From the NCBI RefSeq assembly GCF_032380675.1, contig NZ_JAWDIX010000002.1, forward strand, positions 62,001 to 126,000: a DNA stretch of 64,000 nt. The letters run 5' to 3'. Source of the DNA: Anaerolentibacter hominis. GTDB taxonomy: Bacteria > Bacillota > Clostridia > Lachnospirales > Lachnospiraceae. How positions within the stretch are numbered: position 1 is the stretch's first letter; each line of letters starts with the position of its first letter. This document shows, piece by piece, positions 42,615 to 51,011 of the stretch. A program made the translations under genes and the position numbers. The notes below the pieces were generated by a model. The model saw only the letters and a list, made by a program, of their open reading frames with translations, had not been told where the DNA came from and searched no databases.

Positions 42615-43919
42615 ATGTACCGAGAAGTTGCAAAATTAGTGATATACAGAGATTTTGGAGAGAACAGTATTCTGCTGAATCTGGCGGATATTATGGAGGA
42701 ATTTGAAAGCGGCGAATATATTCCGGCCGACTTAACGACCCGGATTTACGAGCAGATCCATTTACTGCTGGACGTGGCCACAAAATACGGTTTTGACAAA
42801 AACCTGTGGCATAATTATCTGGCGTTTCTGCTTGCCACAAACGAAAATCCTTTTGCCCTTACCTCAGAAAAAGTCGGGGCCAATGTTGGAACAGTAAATC
42901 AATTTGCCGTCAGTGATTTCACGATTTTTAAAAATCTCTTTGACTATGACTTCGGACCGATTGAGAAAGCACTTGGTATCAACTGTTTCAGCGTCATTCA
43001 GAACTACCAGGCGATTGTGAAAACCGAGCGCCGCTATAATAAAAATGTCAGCGAAAAGGTACGTGCCTTAAGCGAACAGATAGAACATGCGCCGGACGGG
43101 GAAGCGGTCTTTCGGGCAGTGACCGATTTCTACAAAGCATACGGCGTGGGAATGTTTGGATTAAACAAGGCTTTCCGGGTATCCAGAGAGGAAGATACGC
43201 TGGAGCTCCTTCCCATCAACAATACGGAAGATGTCATGCTGTCGGATCTGATCGGCTACGAAATCCAGAAGAAAAAGCTGGTGGAGAATACGGAGGCTTT
43301 CGTGCAGGGACGAAGAGCCAATAACGTCCTGCTTTTCGGCGACAGCGGAACCGGAAAATCCACCAGCATCAAAGCAATCCTGAATGAATACTATGACCAG
43401 GGCCTGCGTATGATTGAGATATTTAAACATCAGTTTCAGGATCTGTCCAATGTTATTTCTAAGATAAAAAACCGCAACTACCGGTTTATCATTTACATGG
43501 ATGATCTTTCCTTTGAGGAGTTCGAGATTGAGTATAAGTATCTGAAAGCAGTGATTGAAGGCGGGCTGGAGACTAAACCGGACAATGTGCTGATTTATGC
43601 CACTTCCAACCGGCGTCATCTGATCCGTGAGACCTGGACGGACCGTTCGGACATCTCCAAGGATGAACTGCACCGCTCGGATACCATGCAGGAGAAATTG
43701 TCTCTGGTTGCAAGGTTTGGTATTTCCATCAACTACTCCAAGCCTTCCCAGAAGGAATACTTTAAGATTGTTATTGAACTGGCCAAAAAATATGGTATTG
43801 CCATGTCGGAGGAAGAACTTTGTCTGGAGGCAAACCGCTGGGAGATGAGTCACGGAGGGATCTCCGGACGTACCGCGCAGCAGTTTATTAACTATCTGGC
43901 CGGGAAGAAGAACGACTGA
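42615..43919 (+). CDS. DUF815-type AAA+ ATPase
   Basis: 434-residue ATPase of the DUF815 family. An N-terminal helical region (about 1-200) precedes the AAA+ core, where the linker motif LIGYEIQKKKLVENTEAF leads to Walker A FGDSGTGKSTS near residue 243 and Walker B FIIYMDDLSFEEFE near 294; sensor residues lie in LIYATSNRRHLIRETWTD. The start MYREVAK at 42615 has TGGAG upstream; the open frame extends further back but overlaps the hairpin cluster. Cellular role is not established; likely cytosolic. Confidence 0.85.
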   Translation: MYREVAKLVIYRDFGENSILLNLADIMEEFESGEYIPADLTTRIYEQIHLLLDVATKYGFDKNLWHNYLAFLLATNENPFALTSEKVGANVGTVNQFAVSDFTIFKNLFDYDFGPIEKALGINCFSVIQNYQAIVKTERRYNKNVSEKVRALSEQIEHAPDGEAVFRAVTDFYKAYGVGMFGLNKAFRVSREEDTLELLPINNTEDVMLSDLIGYEIQKKKLVENTEAFVQGRRANNVLLFGDSGTGKSTSIKAILNEYYDQGLRMIEIFKHQFQDLSNVISKIKNRNYRFIIYMDDLSFEEFEIEYKYLKAVIEGGLETKPDNVLIYATSNRRHLIRETWTDRSDISKDELHRSDTMQEKLSLVARFGISINYSKPSQKEYFKIVIELAKKYGIAMSEEELCLEANRWEMSHGGISGRTAQQFINYLAGKKND

Positions 43920-43927
43920 TCAAAGAA

Positions 43928-43963
43928 AGGGATGCTGCCGTTTTGGGCAGCATCCCTTTCCTA
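43928..43963 (+). terminator. Rho-independent terminator after the DUF815 ATPase gene
   Basis: GGGATGCTGCC / GGCAGCATCCC with loop GTTTTG, followed by TTTCC. Confidence 0.8.
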
Positions 43964-44078
43964 TGTGTACTCGCGTAAAAGGAGAAAGTCAGCGGGGCTG
44001 ACTACGCTCAGCGCGAAAAGCGTGCAAGCCACTCAAAGATTGAGACCAGCAGAGCTGAGGTGGGCTTGCCCACTTTGT

Positions 44079-44228
44079 TTAAATAAGTCCGATCGGTATG
44101 ATTAGATTATCTTTGTCGAATGCTCCTAAGTGTTCCGTCATACATAGAATAGCTCCTGTACCCCGCCTGAGCGGAGATTTATCAATCACTGTAAAATTAC
44201 GTATCATTCTTCTTTTAATATATTCCAT
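44079..44228 (-). CDS. Short uncharacterised gene, 49 codons
   Basis: Small reading frame on the minus strand starting MEYIKRRMIRNFTV and ending NLIIPIGLI, not recognised. Support for it being real: AAAGGAG lies seven bases before the ATG, and a promoter TTGATA - 17 bases - TAAAAT stands at 44267-44295. The N-terminus is very basic, followed by a mixed segment with one Cys; there is no clear membrane helix or signal peptide. The downstream side has a GTGGGC/GCCCAC hairpin at 44060-44073. It could be a regulatory peptide or a fragment of a larger gene family. Confidence 0.5.
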   Translation of the reverse strand: MEYIKRRMIRNFTVIDKSPLRRGTGAILCMTEHLGAFDKDNLIIPIGLI

Positions 44229-44266
44229 GACGGCGCTCCTTTCGGCTGATATAGGATTCTATTCTT

Positions 44267-44295
44267 ATTTTAGCCGAAAAAAGAGGAATTATCAA
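44267..44295 (-). promoter_or_regulatory. Promoter of the 49-codon gene
   Basis: Minus strand TTGATA (44290-44295), 17-base spacer, TAAAAT (44267-44272). Confidence 0.55.
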
Positions 44296-44377
44296 TGATA
44301 TTTAAAATTTGCCGAATGATAATGAATGAACTGGTATGAGCCATGCAAGCTCGCAAATACAAAGCATTTACTCGCTA

Positions 44378-44449
44378 AAATGGGAATCCATTGCCGCTGC
44401 CCGGTAAGCCTGGTGACAGCCTGCCGGCGGCATTGGATTCCCATTTTTG
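44378..44449. terminator. Large hairpin downstream of the HAD phosphatase gene
   Basis: AAAATGGGAATCCA pairs with TGGATTCCCATTTT, extended by GCCGC / GCGGC inside. T- and A-rich ends make it a terminator for minus-strand transcripts ending at 44479. Confidence 0.7.
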
Positions 44450-44478
44450 GGATGGCAAATAATAAGATGTAAGCTAAA

Positions 44479-45279
44479 TTAGACAGCAATCAATTCCCGG
44501 AGGGCCATATATATCCCTTCTTCATCATTTCCGGTGGTGACTTGATTGGCGATGCGTTTGATTTCCGCTGGGGCATTGCCCATGGCGATTCCCATTCCGG
44601 CATAGGAGAGCATTTCTGCATCATTGAAATTATCCCCTATAGCGATAACCTCCGCCGGCGTGATTCCGTAATGCCGGCATAGAATTTCAATTCCTCCGGC
44701 CTTGGAAGCTCTGGAAGACATGATTTCCAGGCAGGTGGTATGGGACTGGCAGATATTTAACTGTGGAAACTGCCCTTTTAGTGCTGTTTCCAATTCTGTA
44801 ATCTGTTCTTGTGTCCCACGGCACATCATTTTATGTATTTTTGTGGACGGATCTAACTCGCTGAATCGGACAAATTCAGGCAGGATACCGGTTACTTTGA
44901 TGGTATGTTCGACCTGAGGCGACATATGGCTGGCGAGCCATTTATCGTCGGAATAAAGGCTGCAGTTAATATGTGGGAAATCCCGGGTAATCATTTTGCA
45001 GCAGACAGCAGCCACAGCTGCGTCAATGGGGGTTTCTCCAAGAGGCATGCCGTGCTCATCCAGGACAAGAGCACCGCAGTAACAGATCGAAGGAGAACGA
45101 ACACCGATTTTTTCCATAATAGAGCGGATGCTTTCCGGCATTCTGGCGGAAGATATTACAAAAGGGATACCCATATCAACTATTTTTCTGATGATCCGTT
45201 TTGTCCGGGGCATGATATTCAGGGTGGAATCCAACAGAGTTCCATCCACATCACTGCATATGAGCTTGTATTCTGTCAT
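44479..45279 (-). CDS. HAD-superfamily phosphatase, Cof type
   Basis: Cytosolic sugar-phosphate-type phosphatase of 266 residues, HAD class IIB (Cof). Motif I is ICSDVDGTLLDS at residues 8-19 with the nucleophile Asp10, motif II is FVISSARM near 41, motif III Lys lies in SRASKAGGIEILCRHYG near 192, and motif IV is AIGDNFNDAEMLSYAGMGIAM near 215. The C2 cap between about 85 and 180 is present. It follows the DeoR-type regulator on the same strand, 31 bases away, and should be co-transcribed with it. Confidence 0.92.
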   Translation of the reverse strand: MTEYKLICSDVDGTLLDSTLNIMPRTKRIIRKIVDMGIPFVISSARMPESIRSIMEKIGVRSPSICYCGALVLDEHGMPLGETPIDAAVAAVCCKMITRDFPHINCSLYSDDKWLASHMSPQVEHTIKVTGILPEFVRFSELDPSTKIHKMMCRGTQEQITELETALKGQFPQLNICQSHTTCLEIMSSRASKAGGIEILCRHYGITPAEVIAIGDNFNDAEMLSYAGMGIAMGNAPAEIKRIANQVTTGNDEEGIYMALRELIAV

Positions 45280-45310
45280 ACTGCTGCCTCCATCTGCCGT
45301 TTGGGCTAAG

Positions 45311-46075
45311 TCAGTTGTCTGACTCTACAATTTCAAGGTCGGTCCCGGCCTTTTTCAGCGCCTTTTCAAACTCGGCTGAGATTGGGCGGGTGGTGATCAG
45401 TAAATCTATTTTAGTTAACGGAACCGCTCTGTGCGTGCTGCGTACCAGCAGTTTCTCCGCATCGGATACCAGACAGGTAAATGCCGCCTTTTCAACCGCG
45501 GCTCTCTTTATATAAGCATCCTCGCTGTCACGGACAAAGATTCCTTCCTCCGTCAACGCCCCGGCCCCTAAGAACGCCACATCAAAATTTAAATCATGGA
45601 GATGGGTGATCGTCTCGCTGCCGAAAAAATAACGGTTGATTCGATTCAGTTCTCCCGGCAGGATATGGACAGAGGGCAGCGGATTGTCCGCCAGCAATTC
45701 TACATTGTCGATAGAATGGGTATAAATATCGGATTTCATATTAATAAAGGGGCACATCGACTGTATGGTTGTTGCAACATCCAGAAAACACAAATCGCCT
45801 TCATGAATATATTTGGCGGCTGCTTTGCCAAGCTTCATTTTCAATTCCGAATTGATGGAAAGACGTTCTTTGTATGTGCCGATTCTTGTTCGGATGGCAG
45901 GAAGTGTGATTCCGCCGTGAGTACGGTATACCAAACCCTGATCTACAAGCTTGAGTATATCTCTCCGGGCCGTATCCCTGGAAATATTCAGCTGCTCCAT
46001 AATTTCTGTTCTGGACAGGACCTTGCGTTCTTTTAAAAGACCCATGATATGGTAAAGCCGTTCTTCCTGATACAT
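45311..46075 (-). CDS. DeoR/GlpR-family transcriptional regulator
   Basis: Sugar-responsive repressor of 254 residues. The N-terminal winged helix (1-58) shows ERLYHIMGLLKERKVLSRTE and the DeoR signature NISRDTARRDILKLVDQGLVYRTHGG in two parts. The C-terminal DeoR sensor domain has DVATTIQSMCPF, FLGAGALTEEGIFV near 168 and LVSDAEKL near 205, the usual sugar-phosphate-binding layout. AAAAGGAG precedes the ATG. It is co-directional with the HAD phosphatase and about 3.8 kb from the aldolase-kinase cluster, which it might also regulate; that is speculation. Confidence 0.92.
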   Translation of the reverse strand: MYQEERLYHIMGLLKERKVLSRTEIMEQLNISRDTARRDILKLVDQGLVYRTHGGITLPAIRTRIGTYKERLSINSELKMKLGKAAAKYIHEGDLCFLDVATTIQSMCPFINMKSDIYTHSIDNVELLADNPLPSVHILPGELNRINRYFFGSETITHLHDLNFDVAFLGAGALTEEGIFVRDSEDAYIKRAAVEKAAFTCLVSDAEKLLVRSTHRAVPLTKIDLLITTRPISAEFEKALKKAGTDLEIVESDN

Positions 46076-46107
46076 ACAAAACTCCTTTTCAACATAATAC
46101 CAACTTT

Positions 46108-46136
46108 ATATTAAGTATTTGTAAGCATTTTGTCAA
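46108..46136 (-). promoter_or_regulatory. Promoter of the DeoR regulator - HAD phosphatase genes
   Basis: Minus strand TTGACA (46131-46136), 17-base spacer, TAATAT (46108-46113). Confidence 0.75.
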
Positions 46137-46202
46137 GCATATTTGCGTAAAACGAAAAAGATTCCAGATCTTTGACCGAATTTCGGTGTAAATGTGCTCA
46201 AT

Positions 46203-46386
46203 TTCAAGTACGCCTCAGCGTACTTGCTGCGAGCCGCACGTCATGCTTTGCATGACATAATACATCTATGCGGCTCTGCAATCCGCCGGAGGCTTTATCT
46301 TGGAAGGAGACTGGGCTCCCGCCATGACGAATTTGTTATTTACTCACCACGTATTGAGGTAGGAGTCTTATCTACTTCCATGATAA
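46203..46386 (-). repeat. 183-bp multi-hairpin repeat, copy C
   Basis: Minus-strand copy of the repeat at 34974 and 51974, running from TTATCATGGAAG (46386 side) to GCGTACTTGAA (46203 side). Differences from the other copies mostly fall in loops or keep pairing, for example GCAC to GCAT opposite GTGC. It lies upstream of the DeoR promoter on that strand. The rest of 46076-46543 holds the two divergent promoters and no gene. Confidence 0.88.
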
Positions 46387-46408
46387 AAAATATGTCTGTA
46401 TGCATTGT

Positions 46409-46437
46409 TTGACATTTGTCAAGGCAGAACTTAGAAT
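46409..46437 (+). promoter_or_regulatory. Promoter of the HD hydrolase gene
   Basis: TTGACA at 46409-46414, 17-base spacer, TAGAAT at 46432-46437. The -35 overlaps a TTGACATTTGTCAA palindrome. Confidence 0.6.
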
Positions 46438-46543
46438 CAAAAGAAAGATTAATCGGTCAGGCCGGAAGCCTGGACTATTGTTATACCACTGAGAAACAGG
46501 AAAGAACGCGTAGTTTGGATAGAAGGGATAAGGGAAAAAACAG

Positions 46544-47152
46544 ATGAATGATTTGGAAAAACAAATTGAATTTATTAAGCAGGCGGAAGGTTTGAAATCG
46601 GTTGTGCGGGAGGCATGGACATCCACCGGGCGCAGAGAAAGCACAGCGGAACATTCCTGGCGTCTGGCACTGCTGGCGGGACTGTTTGCCCCCTCATTTG
46701 AGGTTGATTTGGCCAAAACACTTATGATGTGCCTGGTACATGATCTGGGAGAATTGTATTCGGGAGATATTTCAGCAGTATTGAAGCCGGACGAGGCTGA
46801 AAAACATGCTGTGGAAAAACAGGATATTCTGCGTGTTCTGTCGCTGCTTCCGGAGCAACAGGGAGACTATCTGCTGGCGCTATGGCAGGAATACAATGAT
46901 AATACCTCCGCAGAAGCTAAACTGGTTAAGGCACTGGATAAGGCTGAGACGATTATTCAGCATAATCAGGGTAAAAATCCAGCTGATTTTGATTATCGGT
47001 TTAACCTGTCATATGGGAAAACACTTTTTATGGACAATCCACTGCTTCTTAAGCTGCGGACATTGCTGGATGCAGAAACAGCGGAGAATATGGATCAAAA
47101 AACTGGGACGGAAGGTTGTGAATCATGTATATCAATGAACAGAGAAGGATAG
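46544..47152 (+). CDS. HD-domain hydrolase (5'-nucleotidase YfbR-like)
   Basis: Metal-dependent phosphohydrolase of 202 residues. HD-domain metal ligands are seen in STAEHSWRLALLAG near residue 34, MCLVHDLGELYSGDI near 66 (the HD pair) and the distal Asp in KLVKALDKAETIIQHN near 130. Length and layout fit YfbR-type 5'-deoxynucleotidases or related hydrolases; substrate not determined. Its end overlaps the next hydrolase gene by 28 bases, so the two are translated in coupling. Confidence 0.88.
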   Translation: MNDLEKQIEFIKQAEGLKSVVREAWTSTGRRESTAEHSWRLALLAGLFAPSFEVDLAKTLMMCLVHDLGELYSGDISAVLKPDEAEKHAVEKQDILRVLSLLPEQQGDYLLALWQEYNDNTSAEAKLVKALDKAETIIQHNQGKNPADFDYRFNLSYGKTLFMDNPLLLKLRTLLDAETAENMDQKTGTEGCESCISMNREG

Positions 47153-48048
47153 CATTAAACGGCGTACCGCAATATATTTCGGTACGCTCAGAGGCAGAAA
47201 ATGCGCCTCTTTTGCTCTATCTGCACGGCGGGCCCGGCGATGCCGCACTTCCGCTGGTCATGAAATATAACAGAGAGTTGGAGAAGCATTTTACGGTTGC
47301 GGTGTGGGAACAGCGCGGTGCGGGCAAATCCTACTATAAATTTGACAGTACAGTCACGATCGATGATTTTCTGCAGGATATCTATGAACTGGCAGAATAT
47401 CTGTTAGTGCGGTTTCATCAGAATTCCTTATTTCTGGTGGGACATTCCTGGGGAAGTGTGCTGGGTCTTCGTTTTATTCAGTTACACCCGGAAATGGTAA
47501 GGACTTACGTGGGCTGCGGACAGGTGGTGAATATGATAAAATCCAGCAGAGCGGCCTATGAATTTGCCCTCGCCCATGCTGACGAAAAGGCTTTGGTGCG
47601 GTTAAAAGAAATTGACTGCACTTATACGGGAGACAACTGGCTGGATGAACTGCTCTTTGTCACAGGACAGGTGGTAAAGCACGGGGGCTCTCTCTATGGA
47701 CGTACCAATTATAACGATCTGGTAAAGCCGTTTCTATTTACAAAGTATTATTCCATTGCAGACCTGATCCGGCGGCAAAAGGGCAGCCTGCAGGCGATCC
47801 GGTTTTTGTGGCAGGAATTGATGGGAGTGAATTTTGAGGGACTAACCAGGTTTCAAGTCCCTGTTGTGCTGGTCGAAGGGCGCTATGACAGTCACGTATC
47901 CTCGGCCCTTGCAAAGGAATTTTTTGATCAGATTGAGTCCGAGAAGAAATTCTTCTGGTTTGAAAAATCCTGCCACTTTCCTCAGTGGAGTGAACGGGAA
48001 CGATTTAACCAATTGATGATCCGTCTGGCTGCGGACAGAACCTTGTGA
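47125..48048 (+). CDS. Alpha/beta hydrolase, proline-iminopeptidase-like
   Basis: Cytosolic serine hydrolase of 307 residues. Oxyanion motif LYLHGGPGDA near residue 31, nucleophile elbow VGHSWGSVLG with Ser near 112, acid in VEGRYDSHV near 253, and His in SCHFPQWSER near 281. The HGGPG motif and total layout match peptidase family S33 (prolyl aminopeptidase type), though many such proteins act on other esters or amides. The ATG lies inside the end of the HD hydrolase gene with GGAAGG upstream. Confidence 0.87.
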   Translation: MYINEQRRIALNGVPQYISVRSEAENAPLLLYLHGGPGDAALPLVMKYNRELEKHFTVAVWEQRGAGKSYYKFDSTVTIDDFLQDIYELAEYLLVRFHQNSLFLVGHSWGSVLGLRFIQLHPEMVRTYVGCGQVVNMIKSSRAAYEFALAHADEKALVRLKEIDCTYTGDNWLDELLFVTGQVVKHGGSLYGRTNYNDLVKPFLFTKYYSIADLIRRQKGSLQAIRFLWQELMGVNFEGLTRFQVPVVLVEGRYDSHVSSALAKEFFDQIESEKKFFWFEKSCHFPQWSERERFNQLMIRLAADRTL

Positions 48049-48203
48049 GCGGAACCTTGCCGCAGCTGGAGCCGGAAGTAAGGGGATTTTGACGATGTAA
48101 AAGGATTTTGACGATGAGAAAGGCGGTAAGACAAAGGCTTTTGATAGACGAATCCAGATGGTTGCTGTCATAATAGAAGTACAGATGAAGGGAGGTCAAA
48201 GGG

Positions 48204-48845
48204 ATGGATATCGGCAGCAGAATTAAACATGCGCGCCTGGATGCAGATCTTACCCAGGAACAGGCGGCAGAAGCGCTGGGTGTGAGCAGACAGACCATTT
48301 CGAACTGGGAAAATGAAAAGACGTACCCGGACATCCGAAGTGTGGTGCGGATGAGTGATCTGTATAAGATCAGCCTTGATCACCTGTTAAGGGAGGAAAA
48401 GCCTATGTCAGACTATCTGGATTATCTTGCGGACAGTACGGATGTAGTTGAGAGTAAAAACAGACTTTCCAGATTGATCCTTCTGGTAACCTATCTTGCG
48501 ATCTGGACAGCCGCAGTTATTGTATTCTGGTTTTTTACGGATGGGTCTGATGGTATGGGCTATAGTCTGATGTTTTTGTGGGTCCTGCTTCCGGTTACAA
48601 CATTTGTGATTTCCCTCGTGATCGGGAAAAATAATTACTGGGGAAGAGGTAAGTGGTTCGGCTCGGCAGCATTTGGAATTATGTATATGCTGGCGGAGTA
48701 TGCAACCTTCAGCGCCGCGAATATGGCTGCCTTTGATAAAATAAATCTGCCTCGGTTTACGATGATCCCGGCGGGGACTGTTATATCTCTGGCCGGTATT
48801 GCGGCCGGCGCTGTGGTTCGTCATTACAGAAAGAAAAAATCATGA
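48204..48845 (+). CDS. XRE-family regulator with C-terminal membrane domain
   Basis: 213-residue protein. Residues 1-65 are an XRE helix-turn-helix: IKHARLDADLTQEQAAEALG and RQTISNWENEKTYPDI, followed by DLYKISLDHLLREE. The C-terminal part has four hydrophobic helices from about residue 90. This layout is common in Firmicutes as membrane-tethered regulators, perhaps sensing envelope state. GGGAGG precedes the ATG. The stop overlaps the next start (ATGA), so the DUF1232 gene is translationally coupled. Confidence 0.88.
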   Translation: MDIGSRIKHARLDADLTQEQAAEALGVSRQTISNWENEKTYPDIRSVVRMSDLYKISLDHLLREEKPMSDYLDYLADSTDVVESKNRLSRLILLVTYLAIWTAAVIVFWFFTDGSDGMGYSLMFLWVLLPVTTFVISLVIGKNNYWGRGKWFGSAAFGIMYMLAEYATFSAANMAAFDKINLPRFTMIPAGTVISLAGIAAGAVVRHYRKKKS

Positions 48846-49210
48846 AAATAACGGAACGTGCAAAGAAATTAAAGCAGGATATACCAACGGTTTTTCTGGC
48901 TCTAAAAGATAAGGATACCCCTCTTTTCGCAAAGCTGATTGCTGGTATTACAGTTGGATATGCGCTTTCCCCTATTGATTTCATACCAGATTTTATCCCT
49001 GTTCTTGGCTATTTGGATGACTTGATTTTGCTGCCTGTCCTGATAGCGCTCACCATCAAATTGATACCAGAAGAGATATGGGAACGCAACCGTATGCTCT
49101 CCTCAGATATGTGGAAAGACGGCAGGCCTGAACGGTGGTATTATGCCATACCGGTTATAGTCATCTGGTTGCTGGTAATCTGGATGATTATAAAAGCGGT
49201 CTGGCTTTAA
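48842..49210 (+). CDS. DUF1232 (YkvA-like) membrane protein
   Basis: 122 residues. The DUF1232 core is clear: PLFAKLIAGITVGYALSPID then FIPDFIPVLGYLDDLILLPV near residues 28-67, followed by a second hydrophobic segment VIVIWLLVIWMII near 106. Basic N-terminus suggests the cytosolic side. Function unknown. Coupled to the membrane-tethered XRE regulator by an ATGA overlap. Confidence 0.9.
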   Translation: MKITERAKKLKQDIPTVFLALKDKDTPLFAKLIAGITVGYALSPIDFIPDFIPVLGYLDDLILLPVLIALTIKLIPEEIWERNRMLSSDMWKDGRPERWYYAIPVIVIWLLVIWMIIKAVWL

Positions 49211-49227
49211 AGACTGGCGCAGTTATA

Positions 49228-49265
49228 CGAAAAAAATCACAGTTCTATGAACTGTGATTTTTTCA
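49228..49265. terminator. Bidirectional terminator between convergent genes
   Basis: AAAAAATCACAGTTC / GAACTGTGATTTTTT perfect 15-bp stem with a three-base loop, A-run on one side and T-run on the other; serves the DUF1232 gene and the VOC gene. Confidence 0.92.
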
Positions 49266-49293
49266 TACAGATTAATCCCCATTCCGAAGATTT

Positions 49294-49689
49294 TTACAGC
49301 AGCTGGTTAAACTCCAGGATTTCTTTATTGGGTCCTTCTACATTGAAGAACTGGCAGCCGTTGTCCCAGTAAGGGCGGAACTGCAGCTCGGTGTTGATCA
49401 GGGTATAGCAGCCGGCAGCCTTCATCTCTTCCAGCGCGGCAGAAGCATCTGTTACATTAACAGCGATATGATTGATCGCCCCATATGTACCGGTTGCCAT
49501 GTGATTTTCATAAAATTCCAGCAGCAGGTCGCCAACCTGGAAAAATTTTATTTTTACTCCAGTATCCGGATTTTCTGTTTCCAGAGCTACAGTGAATCCC
49601 AGAGATGTGTAGAATTCTTCGGTTGCTGCCATGTCGTTGGTGGGGATACCGATGTGCGCAAGTCCGGTTGCGTATTTAGAAATTGCCAT
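49294..49689 (-). CDS. VOC-family (glyoxalase/lyase fold) protein
   Basis: 131-residue metalloprotein-fold enzyme or binding protein with two beta-alpha-beta-beta-beta modules. Visible are GLAHIGIPTNDMAATEEFYT near residue 8, FQVGDLLLEFYEN near 50 and NHIAVNVTDASAALEEMKAAG near 72; the first His and later Glu positions fit metal ligands. I chose ATG 49689 because AGGAGGAG lies eight bases upstream; the frame runs further to 49722. Reaction unknown. A divergent promoter lies at 49737. Confidence 0.85.
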   Translation of the reverse strand: MAISKYATGLAHIGIPTNDMAATEEFYTSLGFTVALETENPDTGVKIKFFQVGDLLLEFYENHMATGTYGAINHIAVNVTDASAALEEMKAAGCYTLINTELQFRPYWDNGCQFFNVEGPNKEILEFNQLL

Positions 49690-49736
49690 TTCATACTCCT
49701 CCTGTGTTTGGATATATTTCATAAGTTGCTACCAAA

Positions 49737-49765
49737 ATAATATGGCTTTTTGTGCATTAAGTCAA
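49737..49765 (-). promoter_or_regulatory. Promoter of the VOC-family gene
   Basis: Minus strand TTGACT (49760-49765), 17-base spacer, TATTAT (49737-49742). Confidence 0.65.
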
Positions 49766-49832
49766 GCTATTGAGAAGTTATTGAGACCCATTTGGCAATC
49801 TGTACAATAATATCGAAAAAATTAAAAAAGAC

Positions 49833-49860
49833 TTTTCAAATGATCATAATGTGATACAAT
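49833..49860 (+). promoter_or_regulatory. Possible promoter of the aldolase gene
   Basis: TTTTCA at 49833-49838, 16-base spacer, TACAAT at 49855-49860; the -35 is weak. Confidence 0.4.
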
Positions 49861-49909
49861 GAAAATGTAACAAATTATTCATAATTTAAAAAATCGGAGG
49901 AATAGAATT

Positions 49910-50812
49910 ATGTTAGTAACGTTAGCGGACATGATGAAGGACGCAAATGCAAGAAATTACGCAGTTATCGCAGCAAACTGCTATAACTATGAATCAGCAA
50001 GATGCCTGATCAAGGCAGCAGAGGCTGAGAAATCTCCATTAATCATCAACATTGCTGAGGGACATCTTGCAAGCTACATCAAGAGAGAGTCATTAGCTCA
50101 GGAAATCAGCCCCATGTGTGAAGCAACCTGGGTTCCGGTTTGCATTAACCTGGATCACGGATTTACATTTGAAGTAATTGTTTCCGCTATCTCTAACGGA
50201 TTTACTTCTGTAATGACAGATAACTCCGTTTATTCTTTAGAAGATAATATTGAAAGAACGAAAAAAATCGTTGATATCGCTCACGGCAGAGGCATTTCTG
50301 TAGAAGCTGAAATCGGACATGTTGGCCAGGGTGATGATATGAGCAACCCGGGTAACCATTTAACCGATCCGGAAGAAGCTAAGAAGTTCGTTGACGCTAC
50401 CGGCATTGATGCTCTTGCTATCGCTGTTGGTACCGCTCATGGCGAATATCACGGAACACCGGTTATCGATTTTGACCGTATCAAAGAAATCAAAGCATTA
50501 CTGAAAATGCCGTTAGTTCTTCACGGCGGTTCCGGTTCAGGCGATGAGAATCTGGCTACAGCTGTTGACTGCGGTATCAATAAGATCAACGTATTCACAG
50601 ATAACCAGGCTAACGCAAGAGATAAAGTTTACGAAGCTATCGAGAGCAGCGAGAAGAAATTATATCCGTTGGATATGATGAAGATCATCTGGGATGGTAT
50701 TCAGGAGAAATGCCAGTATTATATGAGATTGTTCAAATCCTCCGGCAAAGCAGACGGAAGCATCGAGAAAACAGAGTTCCATATGCCTTGGGATGAAAAC
50801 GCTGATCTGTAA
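49910..50812 (+). CDS. Class II ketose-bisphosphate aldolase
   Basis: Zinc-dependent aldolase of 300 residues that splits or joins ketose-bisphosphates such as fructose- or tagatose-1,6-bisphosphate. Catalytic Asp and Zn-His lie in INLDHGF near residue 82; further Zn ligands are the Glu in VEAEIGHVGQ near 140 and His in AVGTAHGEYHG near 180 and LHGGSGSGD near 208. Codon use is biased toward preferred codons, as for a strongly expressed enzyme. An AATCGGAGG site precedes the ATG. It heads a run with four PfkB kinases; the exact sugar is unknown. Confidence 0.92.
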   Translation: MLVTLADMMKDANARNYAVIAANCYNYESARCLIKAAEAEKSPLIINIAEGHLASYIKRESLAQEISPMCEATWVPVCINLDHGFTFEVIVSAISNGFTSVMTDNSVYSLEDNIERTKKIVDIAHGRGISVEAEIGHVGQGDDMSNPGNHLTDPEEAKKFVDATGIDALAIAVGTAHGEYHGTPVIDFDRIKEIKALLKMPLVLHGGSGSGDENLATAVDCGINKINVFTDNQANARDKVYEAIESSEKKLYPLDMMKIIWDGIQEKCQYYMRLFKSSGKADGSIEKTEFHMPWDENADL

Positions 50813-50917
50813 TTATTTATTATAATTACATAGCGGAAGTATAAACAGGGATGTTTTTCAATGAAGCGCGGCACAGGCCGGAATGTTTCTTTGAGAAAAA
50901 ACCTATGGTGAAAGAGA

Positions 50918-50949
50918 CAAGGCTCGCGGTCCGCGGGCCTTGTTGTATG
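50918..50949 (+). terminator. Hairpin after the aldolase gene
   Basis: ACAAGGC..CGCG pairs with CGCG..GCCTTGT, followed by TGTATG. Without a good T-run it may only attenuate transcription into the kinase genes. Confidence 0.5.
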
Positions 50950-51011
50950 TAGAGCGAGCGATGGCAGCCTCCGGCAAAAATGGGATGGCAGGAACAGGGA
51001 GGAAAATAACA

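Noticed and set aside
44098..44298. 66-codon plus-strand frame in the gap after the DUF815 ATPase
   Set aside because: It is the antisense shadow of the better supported 49-codon minus-strand gene and has no ribosome site.
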